From: Planobispora longispora
GTDB taxonomy: Bacteria; Actinomycetota; Actinomycetes; Streptosporangiales; Streptosporangiaceae
Length of the DNA: 64,000 nt
Assembly (NCBI RefSeq): GCF_016863135.1
Contig: NZ_BOOH01000019.1
Coordinates: 488,019-552,018 of the forward strand
Direction: 5' to 3'
The notes beneath the pieces were generated by a model. It was not told where the DNA came from. It saw nothing but the letters and a program-made list of their open reading frames with translations, and did no database searches. Made by a program: the position numbers and the translations under genes. Below, piece after piece: positions 53,626 to 61,984 of this stretch (within the stretch, counting starts at the first letter, position 1; the number at the start of each line of letters is the position of its first letter).

Positions 53626-54816
53626 ATGCGCTTCCCGGGCGTCGGCAGATCCTGGCGCAGAGCCTGGCAGACCCTCAGACGCCCCGCGGTGCTCGACGGC
53701 GCGCTGGCCGTCCTGGTGGGCGTGGCCGAGGTGACGGCGGTCAGGGCGCTGCTCCCCGCGGGCCACCCCGACCGGGGCCTCTCTGTCGCGATCGCCGCCG
53801 CCGGCGCCGTCCCGCTGATCGTGCGGCGGAACCACCCGGTCGCGGTCGCCCTCGCCACCCTGGCCCTCGATCTGCTGCACACCCTCCTCGGCCTGGGAGA
53901 CCCGGCGACCCTGCCCAGCGTGATCGGGCTCTACAGCCTGGGTCGTCACGCGGCGGGCCGGACGGTATGGATCATCGCCGCGGCCGCCTCGCTCAGCTAC
54001 CTGGCCGTCTACCAGCTGCAGTCCGGGGAGATCCCGGGCAACGTCTCCGTCCCGGTCCTCTCCCCCTTCCTGGTCGTCGGCCTGGGGCAGTTCCTCCGGC
54101 TCAGGGGCGAGCTGCGAAAACGCGGGCAGGAGCAGGCGGCCGAGGCCGCGGTCCGCGCCGAGCGCCGCCGCATCGCCCGCGAGCTGCACGACGTCGTGGC
54201 CCACCACATCAGCGTGATCAACGTGATGGTCGGCGCCGGCCGCACGACCATGACGACCGATCCCCGGCGCGCCCAGGAGGCCCTCGTCACCGCCGAGCGC
54301 ACGGCCCGCGAGGCGATGGCGGAGATGCGGCAGCTCCTGCACGTGCTCCGCGCGGAGGACGGGGACGAGCCGGACAACCACGCGGGAGTCGGGGCGGAGG
54401 CCCTGCCGGACCTGGTCGCGCGGGTGGACGGCGCGGGGCCGCCGGTCGGGCTGGAGGTGACGGGAGAGGCCGTCCCGCTGCCCGCGGCGGTGGACCACGC
54501 CGTCTACCGGATCGTCCAGGAGGCCCTCACCAACACGCGCAAGCACGCCGACGGCGCCCGCGTCAGCGTCCGTCTCGCCTACCTGTCCGGCGCCGTCGAG
54601 GTGGAGGTCCTCGACGACGGGCTCGGCCGCCGGGGCGGCACGGCGCAGACCGGGTCCGGCTTCGGGCTGGGCGGCATGGCCGAGCGGGTCGCGCTGTGCG
54701 GGGGGCGGCTGCAGACGGGGCCGCGGCCGGAGGGGGGTTTCCGGGTCCATGCCTGGATCCCGGTCCCCGCGGTTCAAGATCCGGCGCCCTCGAAGGATCC
54801 GGCGTCCCCGAAGTAG
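53626..54816 (+). CDS. NarL-type sensor histidine kinase
   Basis: 396 residues from ATG at 53626 (an ATG six codons upstream is possible). Four to five helices (~20-155) form a small membrane sensor; HisKA_3 has RRRIARELHDVVAHHISVI with phosphorylatable H188; the ATPase has DHAVYRIVQEALTNTRKHA and DDGLGRRGG followed by GFGLGGMAERV. No large outer domain is present, so it may sense the membrane itself. The regulator follows 62 bases later. Confidence 0.93.
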   Translation: MRFPGVGRSWRRAWQTLRRPAVLDGALAVLVGVAEVTAVRALLPAGHPDRGLSVAIAAAGAVPLIVRRNHPVAVALATLALDLLHTLLGLGDPATLPSVIGLYSLGRHAAGRTVWIIAAAASLSYLAVYQLQSGEIPGNVSVPVLSPFLVVGLGQFLRLRGELRKRGQEQAAEAAVRAERRRIARELHDVVAHHISVINVMVGAGRTTMTTDPRRAQEALVTAERTAREAMAEMRQLLHVLRAEDGDEPDNHAGVGAEALPDLVARVDGAGPPVGLEVTGEAVPLPAAVDHAVYRIVQEALTNTRKHADGARVSVRLAYLSGAVEVEVLDDGLGRRGGTAQTGSGFGLGGMAERVALCGGRLQTGPRPEGGFRVHAWIPVPAVQDPAPSKDPASPK

Positions 54817-54878
54817 AGTGCGTGATCGTCGAGGGAGGGCGCGTGACCGGAGAGCGGGTAATCGCCGGGGAAGAGTCA

Positions 54879-55538
54879 GTGATCAAGGTTCTGCTCGTCG
54901 ACGACCACGCCGTGGTGCGCACCGGGTTCCGCATGATCCTCGATGCCCAGCCCGACATGTCCGTCGCCGGCGAGGCCGCGGAGGGGGCGGAGGCCGTACG
55001 GCTCAGCCGCGACCTGCGGCCCGACGTGGTGCTGATGGACGTGCACATGCCCGGCGTGGACGGCGTCGCCGCCACCCAGGAGATCACGGACGCCCTCCCC
55101 GGGGTGCGGGTGCTGGGATTGAGCACGTTCGACCTGGACGAGTACGTGGTGGCGATGCTCCGCGCCGGAGCCTCGGGGTTCCTGCCCAAGGACATCTCGC
55201 CCGAGGAACTCGTGGAGGGCGTCAGAACCGTGCACAGAGGCGAATCCGCCGTGGCGCCCCGGCTGCTCACCCGCCTGATCGGCACGTTCGTCCGCGCCTC
55301 CCGCCCCCGGCGGGAGCCCGTGCCCGACGAGCTCGACTCCCTCACCGACCGCGAGCGGGAGGTGCTCACGCTCATCGCCCGGGGGCACTCCAACGGCGAG
55401 ATCGCCGAGCGGATCGACGTCTCCCCGTCCACCGTGAAGAACCACGTCACCAACCTGTTCGCCAAGATCGGCGCCCGCGACCGCGCCCAGGCCGTGATCG
55501 TCGCCTACGAGGCGGGCCTGGTCCGCCCCGGGTCGTGA
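54879..55538 (+). CDS. NarL/LuxR-type response regulator
   Basis: 219 residues from GTG at 54879 (IKVLLVDDHAVVRTGF); an in-frame GTG at 54843 with GAGGGAGG upstream is an alternative start adding 12 residues. Phospho-acceptor D54 is in VVLMDVHMPG; the receiver Lys is in FLPKDISPEEL. The LuxR helix-turn-helix is LTDREREVLTLIARGHSNGEIAERI. Partner of the kinase just upstream; the ABC-2 exporter 1.1 kb on is a plausible target, with a toxin-antitoxin pair in between. Confidence 0.93.
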   Translation: MIKVLLVDDHAVVRTGFRMILDAQPDMSVAGEAAEGAEAVRLSRDLRPDVVLMDVHMPGVDGVAATQEITDALPGVRVLGLSTFDLDEYVVAMLRAGASGFLPKDISPEELVEGVRTVHRGESAVAPRLLTRLIGTFVRASRPRREPVPDELDSLTDREREVLTLIARGHSNGEIAERIDVSPSTVKNHVTNLFAKIGARDRAQAVIVAYEAGLVRPGS

Positions 55539-55567
55539 GGGATCCTGTCCCCCGCATCCGGTCAGGG

Positions 55568-55996
55568 TTATCCGCCACCGGTCCAGAAGCGCTGCAGCCG
55601 GGCGATGGCGACTTCCCTGGTCATTTGAGCGACCTCCGCCTCCGGGAGTCCGACTTTGGCGATGAGCAGGTGGACGAGGTCGGCGGGGAGCGATTCGGCC
55701 GGGACGGGGGGAACTCCCCGATCAGGCTTCTCACCCTCCTTCACGCACTTCCAGAACTCATCCTCCGTGACGTCGAGCTGGTCACGGAGGATGTGAGCCC
55801 AGATGCCGCGGCCGTAGGAGGTCCGGTCCGGCGGATGGGAGATCCCGGTCCGCAAGATGCGACCGTCCGGAAGCCGGAGTTCGTACGTGATGTGGTGGGT
55901 CCCTGACCGTCCGCACGCGTCACGGACCCGGCTCCACCCCTCCATCAGGCAGAACCGTTCGTGTTCCTCTCTCGTCGCTTGAGGCCACGACGTCAT
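55568..55996 (-). CDS. HicA-like toxin of a toxin-antitoxin pair
   Basis: 142 residues. GWSRVRDACGRSGTHHITYE and the following RLPDGRILRTGISHPPD keep the small HicA-like RNA-binding layout with a central His (GTHHI), then WAHILRDQLDVTEDEFWKCV ends the domain. The last ~50 residues are an added helical tail. The start ATG at 55996 overlaps the antitoxin stop (ATGA). HicA toxins cleave mRNA; that activity is inferred from the resemblance, which is moderate. Confidence 0.7.
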   Translation of the reverse strand: MTSWPQATREEHERFCLMEGWSRVRDACGRSGTHHITYELRLPDGRILRTGISHPPDRTSYGRGIWAHILRDQLDVTEDEFWKCVKEGEKPDRGVPPVPAESLPADLVHLLIAKVGLPEAEVAQMTREVAIARLQRFWTGGG

Positions 55997-56409
55997 GGCG
56001 CCTGCCCGGTCAGCCAGCGGCGGAGTTCCTCATCGTCGCTCAGCTCGATCAACTGGACCAGGCCCCAGTTCTCCCGGTGGTTGGGGGCATCGAGGAGGTG
56101 GTCCTGCCAGTCCTCCGCGTATTCACGGAGGGCTCCCACCATCTCGTCGATCGCCTCCTCGAAGGTGGCGCCGTCGGCCGCCACGGGCAGACCGGGAATG
56201 AACACCGACCACCCGCCGCCCTCGGCCACCACTTCGGCGCGGGACGGCGTCACGGCTGCCAGGAAGGCCCGCAGCCGCTCCGCGTCGACCACAGCCGCTC
56301 GAGTCTTGTCCCGCCGGACGGTGGCGGTCCAGCCGCGTGCCGCCGCGTCCAGAAGGCGCTTCAGATGCGTCCGCGCCTCCGTGTAGCTCTCATAGTGCAG
56401 AGACGCCAC
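55993..56409 (-). CDS. Hybrid Phd/YefM-HicB-like antitoxin
   Basis: 138 residues from GTG at 56409 behind AGGAGG. The N-terminal ~55 residues (SYTEARTHLKRLLDAAARG, VVDAERLRAFL) look like a Phd/YefM DNA-binding arm, while GGWSVFIPGLPVAADGATFEEAIDEMVGAL (cited by its parts WSVFIPGLPVAADG and FEEAIDEM) is HicB-like. It precedes and overlaps the toxin gene. An operator-like cluster lies just upstream. The joining of Phd- and HicB-type halves is not the textbook form of either family. Confidence 0.72.
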   Translation of the reverse strand: MASLHYESYTEARTHLKRLLDAAARGWTATVRRDKTRAAVVDAERLRAFLAAVTPSRAEVVAEGGGWSVFIPGLPVAADGATFEEAIDEMVGALREYAEDWQDHLLDAPNHRENWGLVQLIELSDDEELRRWLTGQAP

Positions 56410-56431
56410 GGCTCCTCCTGAGGTCTCCCCG

Positions 56432-56469
56432 ATCGTTTAAACGATAAGTACGTCAAGTACTTAGAGTAC
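56432..56469 (-). promoter_or_regulatory. Candidate operator of the toxin-antitoxin operon
   Basis: A perfect 14-bp palindrome ATCGTTTAAACGAT (56432-56445) is followed by three GTAC cores at 56448, 56457 and 56466, exactly nine bases apart; the middle one sits in the palindrome AAGTACTT. This stands 23 bases upstream of the antitoxin GTG and is much AT-richer than its surroundings. Antitoxins of both parent families repress their own operons from such repeats. Confidence 0.55.
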
Positions 56470-56635
56470 GTGAGCGGCCGAGAGTCGTCTGTCAACAGCG
56501 TCCCAGGCTCCGAGCGCGGGAATGCGGGCATAGGAGCGAGGTCCCAAGCGGAGGCGGGTGCCGTACTCCGCTCCCAGGTCGCAGACCGTTCCCCGGGCCG
56601 ATGATTCGCGGCGGGGCGGCGGCGAGGCTGGAAGC

Positions 56636-57664
56636 ATGATCGATGCAAGGGAACTCACCAAGCGGTACGGCTCGACCGTCGCCGTGGACGGGCTCTCCTT
56701 CGAGGTGCGCGGCGGTCATGTGACCGGCTTCCTCGGGCCCAACGGCGCGGGCAAGTCGACCACCATGCGCATGATGCTCGGCCTCGACCACCCGACCGAG
56801 GGCTCGGTCCTCATCGACGGCACGCCGTACGGGCAGCTCAAGCACCCGCTGCGCAAGGTCGGCGCGCTGCTGGACGCCAAGGCGGTGCACGGCGGGCGCA
56901 CGGCCCGCGACCACCTGCTCTGCCTCGCGCAGAGCAACGGCATCCCGGCCTCGCGGGTGACCGAGGTCCTCGCCGTCACCGGCCTGACCGAGGTCGCGCG
57001 CCGCCGTGTCGGCGGCTTCTCGCTCGGCATGTCGCAGCGGCTGGGCATCGCCGCCGCGCTGCTCGGCGACCCGGAGATCCTGCTGTTCGACGAGCCGGTC
57101 AACGGGCTGGACCCGGAGGGCATCCTGTGGATCCGCACCCTGATGCGGAACCTCGCCGCCGAGGGCCGCACGGTCTTCGTCTCCAGCCACCTGATGAGCG
57201 AGATGGCCCAGACGGCCGACCACCTGATCGTCATCGGGAAGGGCAGGCTCATCGCCGACACGAGCACGGCGGAGTTCATCAGCCGCAGCTCCCAGGGCTA
57301 CGTGCGGGTGCGCTCGCCGCGGCTGCCGGACCTCGCCCGGCTGCTCGACGGGGCGACGGGTGACGGGACGGCAGGCGGCAGGGCGGGAGACGGGACGGCC
57401 GGCGACCGGGCGGCGGGGGTGACCCTGCACGGCGACCACCTGCGGGTGACCGGCATGACCGCCGCGGCCGTCGGCGAGGCCGCGGCGGGAGCCGGGCTCG
57501 CGCTGCACGAGCTGGCCGAGGTCGCGCCGTCCCTGGAGGCGGCCTACATGGAACTGACCCGGGAGAGCACCGAGTACGCGGGCGCCGGGGAGGGCGCCGA
57601 GCGCGGAAGGACCCGGGAGGACGGCGAGTACGAGGACGGCGAGTACATGGAGGTGACGTCATGA
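56636..57664 (+). CDS. ABC-2 type exporter, ATP-binding protein
   Basis: 342 residues from ATG at 56636 (GGAAGC upstream); codons open to 56558 are outside. Walker A is GPNGAGKST (K40), signature FSLGMSQRLG (a common exporter variant of LSGGQ), Walker B ILLFDEPVNGLDP and H-loop SSHLMSE. Residues ~240-275 hold a Gly/Asp/Ala repeat (GDGTAGGRAGDGTAGDRA), and the tail is acidic. It overlaps the permease start (ATGA). Lantibiotic or drug efflux is a likely role by family. Confidence 0.92.
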   Translation: MIDARELTKRYGSTVAVDGLSFEVRGGHVTGFLGPNGAGKSTTMRMMLGLDHPTEGSVLIDGTPYGQLKHPLRKVGALLDAKAVHGGRTARDHLLCLAQSNGIPASRVTEVLAVTGLTEVARRRVGGFSLGMSQRLGIAAALLGDPEILLFDEPVNGLDPEGILWIRTLMRNLAAEGRTVFVSSHLMSEMAQTADHLIVIGKGRLIADTSTAEFISRSSQGYVRVRSPRLPDLARLLDGATGDGTAGGRAGDGTAGDRAAGVTLHGDHLRVTGMTAAAVGEAAAGAGLALHELAEVAPSLEAAYMELTRESTEYAGAGEGAERGRTREDGEYEDGEYMEVTS

Positions 57665-58407
57665 CCGGCGTGCTGCGCTCCGAATGGACCAAGATCCGAT
57701 CGGTGCGGTCCACCGTGTGGACCCTGCTCGTCGCCGTGGTGCTGATGGTCGGCTTCGGTCTGCTGATCGCCGCCTCCACCGCGAACCTGGGCGAACGGTC
57801 CGCGCTCACCGACTCCACCATGATCAGCCTGTCCGGTTCCGCGTTCGCCTCGCTGGCCATGGCCACGCTCGGCGTCCTGGCCGTCGGCGGCGAGTACCGC
57901 ACCGGCATGATCCGCACCACTCTGCTCGCGGTCCCCGGCCGCCTGCGGATGCTCGCCGCCAAGACGGCGGTCGTGGCGGCGGTGGCGTTCAGCGTGTCGC
58001 TGGCGGCGTCGTTCGCCTCGTTCTTCGCCGGGCAGGCCGTGCTCGGGGACAAGGCGGCGCGACTGGGCGATCCCGGGGTGCTGCGGGCGGTCGTCGGGGC
58101 CGCGCTGCTCATCACCGCGACCGGCGTCTTCGGCCTGGCGCTCGGCGCCCTGATCCGGCACATTCCCGGCGCCATCGTCGCGGTGATCGGACTGGTCTTC
58201 GTCCTGCCGCAGATGACCAACCTGCTGCCGGGCGAGTGGGGCGACACCCTGCAGCGGTACTTCACCACCAACGCCGGCAACCAGATCACCTACACCCGGG
58301 TCGCCGAGGGGCAGCTCGCCCCGTGGACCGGCTTCGCGGTCTACTGCGCCTGGATCGCGGTCACCCTGGCCGCGGCCGCCGTACTGCTCCGGCGCCGGGA
58401 CGCCTGA
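57661..58407 (+). CDS. ABC-2 type exporter, permease
   Basis: 248 residues with six hydrophobic helices. The opening SEWTKIRSVRSTVWTLL is typical of the SagG/YhaP-like permeases coupled to GldA-type ATPases, and GGEYRTGMIRTTL follows helix 2. Together with the ATPase it makes an exporter in the cytoplasmic membrane. Substrate unknown. Ends 131 bases before the convergent MacB-type gene. Confidence 0.9.
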   Translation: MTGVLRSEWTKIRSVRSTVWTLLVAVVLMVGFGLLIAASTANLGERSALTDSTMISLSGSAFASLAMATLGVLAVGGEYRTGMIRTTLLAVPGRLRMLAAKTAVVAAVAFSVSLAASFASFFAGQAVLGDKAARLGDPGVLRAVVGAALLITATGVFGLALGALIRHIPGAIVAVIGLVFVLPQMTNLLPGEWGDTLQRYFTTNAGNQITYTRVAEGQLAPWTGFAVYCAWIAVTLAAAAVLLRRRDA

Positions 58408-58468
58408 GAGCCGGGAGAGCCGCCTGCGTGACCGCCGCGGCGCCGCAACCACTGCGCGCGCCGCGTGC

Positions 58469-58528
58469 GGCTGCGCGGAGGCTGTACGGCTGCGCGGAAG
58501 CTGTGTGGTTGTACGGCGTGCGCCGTAC
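58469..58528. terminator. Tandem 19-bp repeat and convergent hairpin
   Basis: Two 19-base units beginning GGCTGCGCGGA (58469-58487 and 58488-58506) are followed by GTACGGCG-TG-CGCCGTAC (58511-58528), a perfect 8-bp stem with a minimal loop. It stands between the convergent ABC-2 permease and MacB-type permease genes and probably ends both transcripts. Confidence 0.55.
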
Positions 58529-58538
58529 GATCGGGCGG

Positions 58539-59723
58539 CTACTCGGCGCGCAGGGCGATCACCGGGTCGAGCCGGCCCGCCCGGCGCGCCGGGGCCACGC
58601 CGAAGAACACCCCGACCGCGGCCGAGACGCCGAAGGCCAGCGCGACCGACCACCAGGTGACGGCCGCCGGGACCGGGGAGAGCGCCGCGATGAGCAGCGA
58701 CCCGCCGACGCCGAGCAGGATGCCGATCACCCCGCCGATCGTGGTCAGCAGCACCGCCTCGATCAGGAACTGCGCCAGCACGTCACGTTGCCGGGCGCCC
58801 AGGGCCTTGCGCAGGCCGATCTCCCGGGTCCGCTCCCGGACGCTGACCAGCATGATGTTGGAGACCCCGACCCCGCCGACGAGCAGCGAGATGCCCGCGA
58901 TGGCGGCGAGCACCCCGGTGAGCATGCCGAGCACGGTGCCGATCGTGCCGAGCAGCTGGGTCTGGGTGACGGCGGAGAAACGCTCCCCCGGATACCGCTC
59001 GGTGAGCGCGTCCACCACCCGCCGCTGGAGCGGCTCGATCTGGTCGGGCCCGGACGCGCCGACCGCGATCCCGTTGATCCGGGTGACGCCGAGCAGGCGC
59101 TGGGCCGTGGTGACCGGGACGTGGATCTCCTGGTCGCGGGCCACCCCGAAGGTCGCCCCGACCGTCTCGTAGACGCCCACGACCCGGAACCTGGCCCCGG
59201 AGACCGTCAGCTGCCTGCCGACCGGATCGACGTCCCCGAACAGCGTCTGGGCCACCTCCGAGCCGAGGACCGCCACTCTGCGGCGGGTGTCCACGTCGGT
59301 CTCGCCCAGGTGCCGTCCGCGGCGCAGCGGCCGGTCGAAGATGTTGGGCAGGTTCTCGTCGGTGCCGACGACCGTGACGAACGCCTCTCTCCTGCCGACC
59401 CGGACCGTCTCCCCCGAGTTGACGGAGACCGTGACCTTCGAGGGGTCGCCGACCACCCGGCGCACGTAGGCCACGTCGGCGAGGTCCAGGCGGCTCTGGG
59501 TGGGCAGCGCGCCGACGCCGAGCCGGCCGGGGACGACCAGGATGATGTTGCTTCCGAGTCCGGCGATCTCGCTCTCCACCGCGTTCTTGGCACCGGTGCC
59601 CACCGCGACGAGGACCACCACGGCCGAGACCCCGATGATCACTCCGAGCATGGTGAGGGCGCTGCGCAGGCGGTTGGCCCGCAGCGCCTCCAGCGCCATC
59701 CGGAACGCCTCCGCCGTCCTCAC
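58539..59723 (-). CDS. MacB/FtsX-type ABC permease
   Basis: 394 residues. A first helix (SALTMLGVIIGVSAVVVLVAVG) is followed by a ~220-residue outer domain (MacB_PCD, ~45-255) and three helices (~270-385) with REIGLRKALGARQRDVL between helices 2 and 3. It transmits ATP-driven motion to the outer partner rather than forming a classic channel. GTG start at 59723 overlaps the ATPase stop. Third gene of the tripartite set. Confidence 0.93.
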   Translation of the reverse strand: MRTAEAFRMALEALRANRLRSALTMLGVIIGVSAVVVLVAVGTGAKNAVESEIAGLGSNIILVVPGRLGVGALPTQSRLDLADVAYVRRVVGDPSKVTVSVNSGETVRVGRREAFVTVVGTDENLPNIFDRPLRRGRHLGETDVDTRRRVAVLGSEVAQTLFGDVDPVGRQLTVSGARFRVVGVYETVGATFGVARDQEIHVPVTTAQRLLGVTRINGIAVGASGPDQIEPLQRRVVDALTERYPGERFSAVTQTQLLGTIGTVLGMLTGVLAAIAGISLLVGGVGVSNIMLVSVRERTREIGLRKALGARQRDVLAQFLIEAVLLTTIGGVIGILLGVGGSLLIAALSPVPAAVTWWSVALAFGVSAAVGVFFGVAPARRAGRLDPVIALRAE

Positions 59724-60475
59724 CCGGCCTCCACCGGCCCGGTACGGCCCTCGTCCCGCCCAGTGGCGCCGTCCGCCGTACCGGAGTCGTACTCGATCAA
59801 CCCGTCCCGGACGTGGATCTGACGGCGGGCGTGGGCCGCCACCTCGGAGTCGTGGGTGACCAGGACGATCCCGACCCCGCGTTCGGCGTTGAGCCGGTCG
59901 AGGATGGCCATCACCTCGGCGCCGTTGCGGGTGTCCAGGTTCCCGGTCGGCTCGTCGGCCAGGACGACCCGGGGGTCGCCGACCAGGGCCCGCGCGATGG
60001 CCACCCGCTGCTGCTCGCCGCCGGACATCTGCGAGGGGCGGTGGCCGAGCCGGTTGCCGAGCCCCACCGACTCCAGCGCCTGGTGCGCCCGCCTGCGACG
60101 CTCGGCCCTGGGCATCCCCCGGTAGACCAGCGGGAGCGCCACGTTGTCCAGGGCGGAGGTCCGGGCGAGCAGGTGGAACGACTGGAAGACGAACCCGATG
60201 GCCTGGTTGCGCAGCTCGGCCAGGCGGGTGTCGGAGAGCGTCGAGACGTCCACGCCGTTGACCCGGAGGCTTCCCGAGGTCGGCCGGTCCAGGCAGCCGA
60301 GCAGGTGCATCAGCGTGGACTTCCCCGATCCCGAGGGTCCCACGATCGCCACGAACTCCCCCGGCTCGATCCGCAGGTCCACGCCGCGCAGCGCGTCCAC
60401 CGAGACGCCTTCTAGCCGGTAGGACCGGGCCAGCCCCACCGCCTCGAACGCCGAGGAGGTCGCCGAGGAGGTCAT
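59720..60475 (-). CDS. MacB/LolD-type ABC ATPase
   Basis: 251 residues. Walker A GPSGSGKSTLMHLLG, Q-loop GFVFQSFHLLARTSALDNV, signature MSGGEQQRVAIARAL and Walker B VVLADEPTGNLD are all intact. The tail after 225 is acidic and Gly-rich. ATG at 60475 overlaps the membrane-fusion gene stop (ATGA). Drives the permease encoded next. Confidence 0.94.
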   Translation of the reverse strand: MTSSATSSAFEAVGLARSYRLEGVSVDALRGVDLRIEPGEFVAIVGPSGSGKSTLMHLLGCLDRPTSGSLRVNGVDVSTLSDTRLAELRNQAIGFVFQSFHLLARTSALDNVALPLVYRGMPRAERRRRAHQALESVGLGNRLGHRPSQMSGGEQQRVAIARALVGDPRVVLADEPTGNLDTRNGAEVMAILDRLNAERGVGIVLVTHDSEVAAHARRQIHVRDGLIEYDSGTADGATGRDEGRTGPVEAG

Positions 60476-61899
60476 GGGAGGGGCTGGCCCTGCTGTACGG
60501 TGTCGGCGCCGCGGACGACGATCCGCTCGCCGAGGGTCAGGCCGGACCGGATCTCGACGGTGGACTCGCCCTGCGCGCCGAGCCTGACCACCCGTCGCTC
60601 GGCCCTGCCGCCGCGGACCGCCCAGACGACGCTGTCCCGGCCGCTGGTGACGATCGCGGAGGACGGCACGGCGAGCGCGTGCGGCGATTCGCGGACCGTC
60701 AGGCGGACGACCGCGCTCATCCCCGGTTTGGGCGTCGGGGCCCTGCTCCCGTCGTCGAAGGCCCCCCGCCCCAGGGAGAGCTGGACCGGGTAACTGGCGC
60801 CGCCGGTCGTGCCCTCCATGGGCGTGACCCCGACCCCGGTGACCACGGCCGCGTAGACGCCGCCGGGCACGGCGTCGAACTCCGCCTCGGCCTTGATCTC
60901 CCGCCTGACCAGCAGCACGTCGGTCTCGTCCACGTCCGCCGAGAGGGTGAGCTCCGAGACGTCGGTGACGGTGACGATCGCGTCCCCGGCCGAGACGGGC
61001 ACGCCGGTGGCGACCGGGGTCCCGGAGCCGGAGGGGCCGGACGCGCCGGACGCGGGCGCCTGCACGGCGCCGGTCAGTCCCTGCGGGAGCAGGGCGCTCA
61101 GGTCGGGGGCGCCGCCGGCGGACGTGCGGCCGAGGGTGACCACCCCGTCGAACGGGGCCTTGACCGTCAGCCCGTCCACGGTCCTGCGGGCGACCGCCAC
61201 CGCGGCCTTCGCCTGGGACCGGGACGCCTCCTGGAGGGAGGCCATGGAGGTGCTCAGACCGCCGAGTCCCGAGCTCACCTGGCTGGTGATCTGGCCGAGC
61301 ACCGTGCTGAGGGAACGGTTGAGCGATTCGGTGAGCCCGCGGGCGGCCTTGGCCAGCGCCTCCTGGTGGGCGCGGTGCTGGGCCTCGGCGGCGTCCAGGG
61401 TGGCGAGCAGCTGCCTGCGGACCTTGGGATCCTCGACCTCGCGGGCCGCCCGGCGGGCCTTGGCGAAGCCGCGCCGTACGCGCGGGTCGGTCTTCACGCT
61501 GAACCCGGAGGCGAGGCGGAGGGCGGGAGAGCCGCCGCCCAGGCGCGGAAGCGCCCCGGCGCGCGAGCTCCGCGAGCCTCGCGAGGCCGCCCGCTCGGCC
61601 GCGCGCGCCTGCCGCAGCTGCTCCTCCGCCTGCGGGGAGCTGATCTTCGCGAGGATCTGCCCCTTCTCGACCCGCTGGCCGTCCCGGACGTACAGCTTCC
61701 GGACCGTGCCCTGGGCCGGGGAGCGCAGCACGGCCGTGGCGCGGGCGGACACCGTGGCGGGGGCCTCGACGACCTCGGTGACCGGGGCGCGCTTCACCGT
61801 GTCGAGCCGGACCGGGGAGGGTTCCTCTCCGGTGCAGGCCGTGAGCAGGAGGATGAGGACCAGCGGGGGGATTCCGCGGCGGATGGTCACATGGCCCAT
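60472..61899 (-). CDS. Membrane-fusion (HlyD/MacA-like) lipoprotein
   Basis: 475 residues. Lipobox LLLTAC at ~18-23 anchors it outside. A biotinyl-lipoyl half (APATVSARATAVL, SPAQGTVRKLYVRDGQRVEKG) is followed by a coiled-coil hairpin (~90-260) with an insertion rich in Ser/Arg, the second lipoyl half (VKAPFDGVVTLGRTSAG), then beta-barrel and membrane-proximal domains. Works with the next two genes as a MacAB-like system; in Gram-positives such proteins may act without an outer-membrane channel. Substrate unknown. Confidence 0.9.
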   Translation of the reverse strand: MGHVTIRRGIPPLVLILLLTACTGEEPSPVRLDTVKRAPVTEVVEAPATVSARATAVLRSPAQGTVRKLYVRDGQRVEKGQILAKISSPQAEEQLRQARAAERAASRGSRSSRAGALPRLGGGSPALRLASGFSVKTDPRVRRGFAKARRAAREVEDPKVRRQLLATLDAAEAQHRAHQEALAKAARGLTESLNRSLSTVLGQITSQVSSGLGGLSTSMASLQEASRSQAKAAVAVARRTVDGLTVKAPFDGVVTLGRTSAGGAPDLSALLPQGLTGAVQAPASGASGPSGSGTPVATGVPVSAGDAIVTVTDVSELTLSADVDETDVLLVRREIKAEAEFDAVPGGVYAAVVTGVGVTPMEGTTGGASYPVQLSLGRGAFDDGSRAPTPKPGMSAVVRLTVRESPHALAVPSSAIVTSGRDSVVWAVRGGRAERRVVRLGAQGESTVEIRSGLTLGERIVVRGADTVQQGQPLP

Positions 61900-61984
61900 C
61901 GTATGAGGGCAGTGATCCTCCTGCCGGGATTCGTGCCGATACGGAAGGGGGCCCGGGGACAGGTGCGAGATCCGCCGCGCGGGC

